From Veillonella sp. DNF00869 (lineage in GTDB: Bacteria; Bacillota; Negativicutes; Veillonellales; Veillonellaceae), in the NCBI RefSeq assembly GCF_001553345.1, contig NZ_KQ960771.1, positions 531,659-595,658 on the forward strand: a stretch of DNA of 64,000 nucleotides. Reading direction: 5' to 3'. Made by a program: the position numbers and the translations under genes. Positions 64,000 through 64,000 of this stretch are shown piece after piece. The notes beneath the pieces are model-generated. The model did not search any database. It saw only the letters and a program-made list of their open reading frames with translations, and had not been told where the DNA came from. Each line of letters opens with the position of its first letter. Position 1 is the stretch's first letter.

Positions 64000-64000
64000 T

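Overview
The window is a 64 kb stretch of a low-GC bacterial chromosome whose gene content points to a diderm Firmicute of the Negativicutes, most probably Veillonella or a close relative. This is inference from gene content, not a database match. The supporting set is a Firmicute CtsR-McsA-McsB-ClpC stress operon, a split transketolase, csaB next to a DUF5693 gene, a large pyruvate carboxylase, a single-chain pyruvate:ferredoxin oxidoreductase, a cytochrome bd operon and an anaerobic cobalamin pathway. Most of it is ordinary core genome. No insertion sequence, prophage, rRNA or CRISPR array was seen.

Layout. 1-8.8 kb (all minus): an EnvC-like murein hydrolase activator (cut by the left edge), ftsX, ftsE, the two transketolase halves, csaB, a DUF5693 membrane protein, a DUF2993 protein and prfB with a +1 frameshift site. 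8.8-12.5 kb: secA, an unrecognised small gene and tRNA-Leu(CAA) with its own promoter and terminator. 12.5-15.6 kb: three cobalamin genes (cbiK, cobI, cobB). 15.7-20.4 kb: ctsR-mcsA-mcsB-clpC with CtsR boxes on the promoter. 20.7-24.8 kb: ferritin and, divergently, a three-gene module made of a CobW-type metallochaperone, a CobW-like/permease fusion and a YcgQ-type (DUF1980) partner, probably for metal handling.

24.9-28.6 kb is visibly AT-richer: a small secreted protein, the decayed remnant of its paralogue, and a hydantoinase/dihydropyrimidinase with an NCS1 permease. 29-39.9 kb: M16C peptidase, a small membrane protein, M18 aminopeptidase, Mrp, a PLP aminotransferase and pyruvate carboxylase. 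40-45.6 kb: an RluA-type pseudouridine synthase, fructose-bisphosphate aldolase, a SpoVB-like flippase, and infC-rpmI-rplT behind an attenuator leader. 45.7-51.5 kb: pyruvate:ferredoxin oxidoreductase, a divergent LysR regulator and an overlapping coiled-coil gene, then an array of about 82-bp tandem repeats ending in an inverted copy. 51.5-64 kb: an unrecognised membrane protein, fused CydDC, cydB, cydA, an Rrf2 regulator, PiT and its DUF47 partner, MoaB and a ClC channel.

How the genes fit together. Pyruvate is the metabolic hub (carboxylase towards oxaloacetate, oxidoreductase towards acetyl-CoA). Rrf2, cydABDC and ferritin suggest oxygen and iron defence in an anaerobe. The best candidates for new biology are the repeat array (51.1-51.5 kb), the CobW-permease module (21.5-24.8 kb), the prfB frameshift site with UAA in place of the usual UGA, and several palindromic candidate operators.
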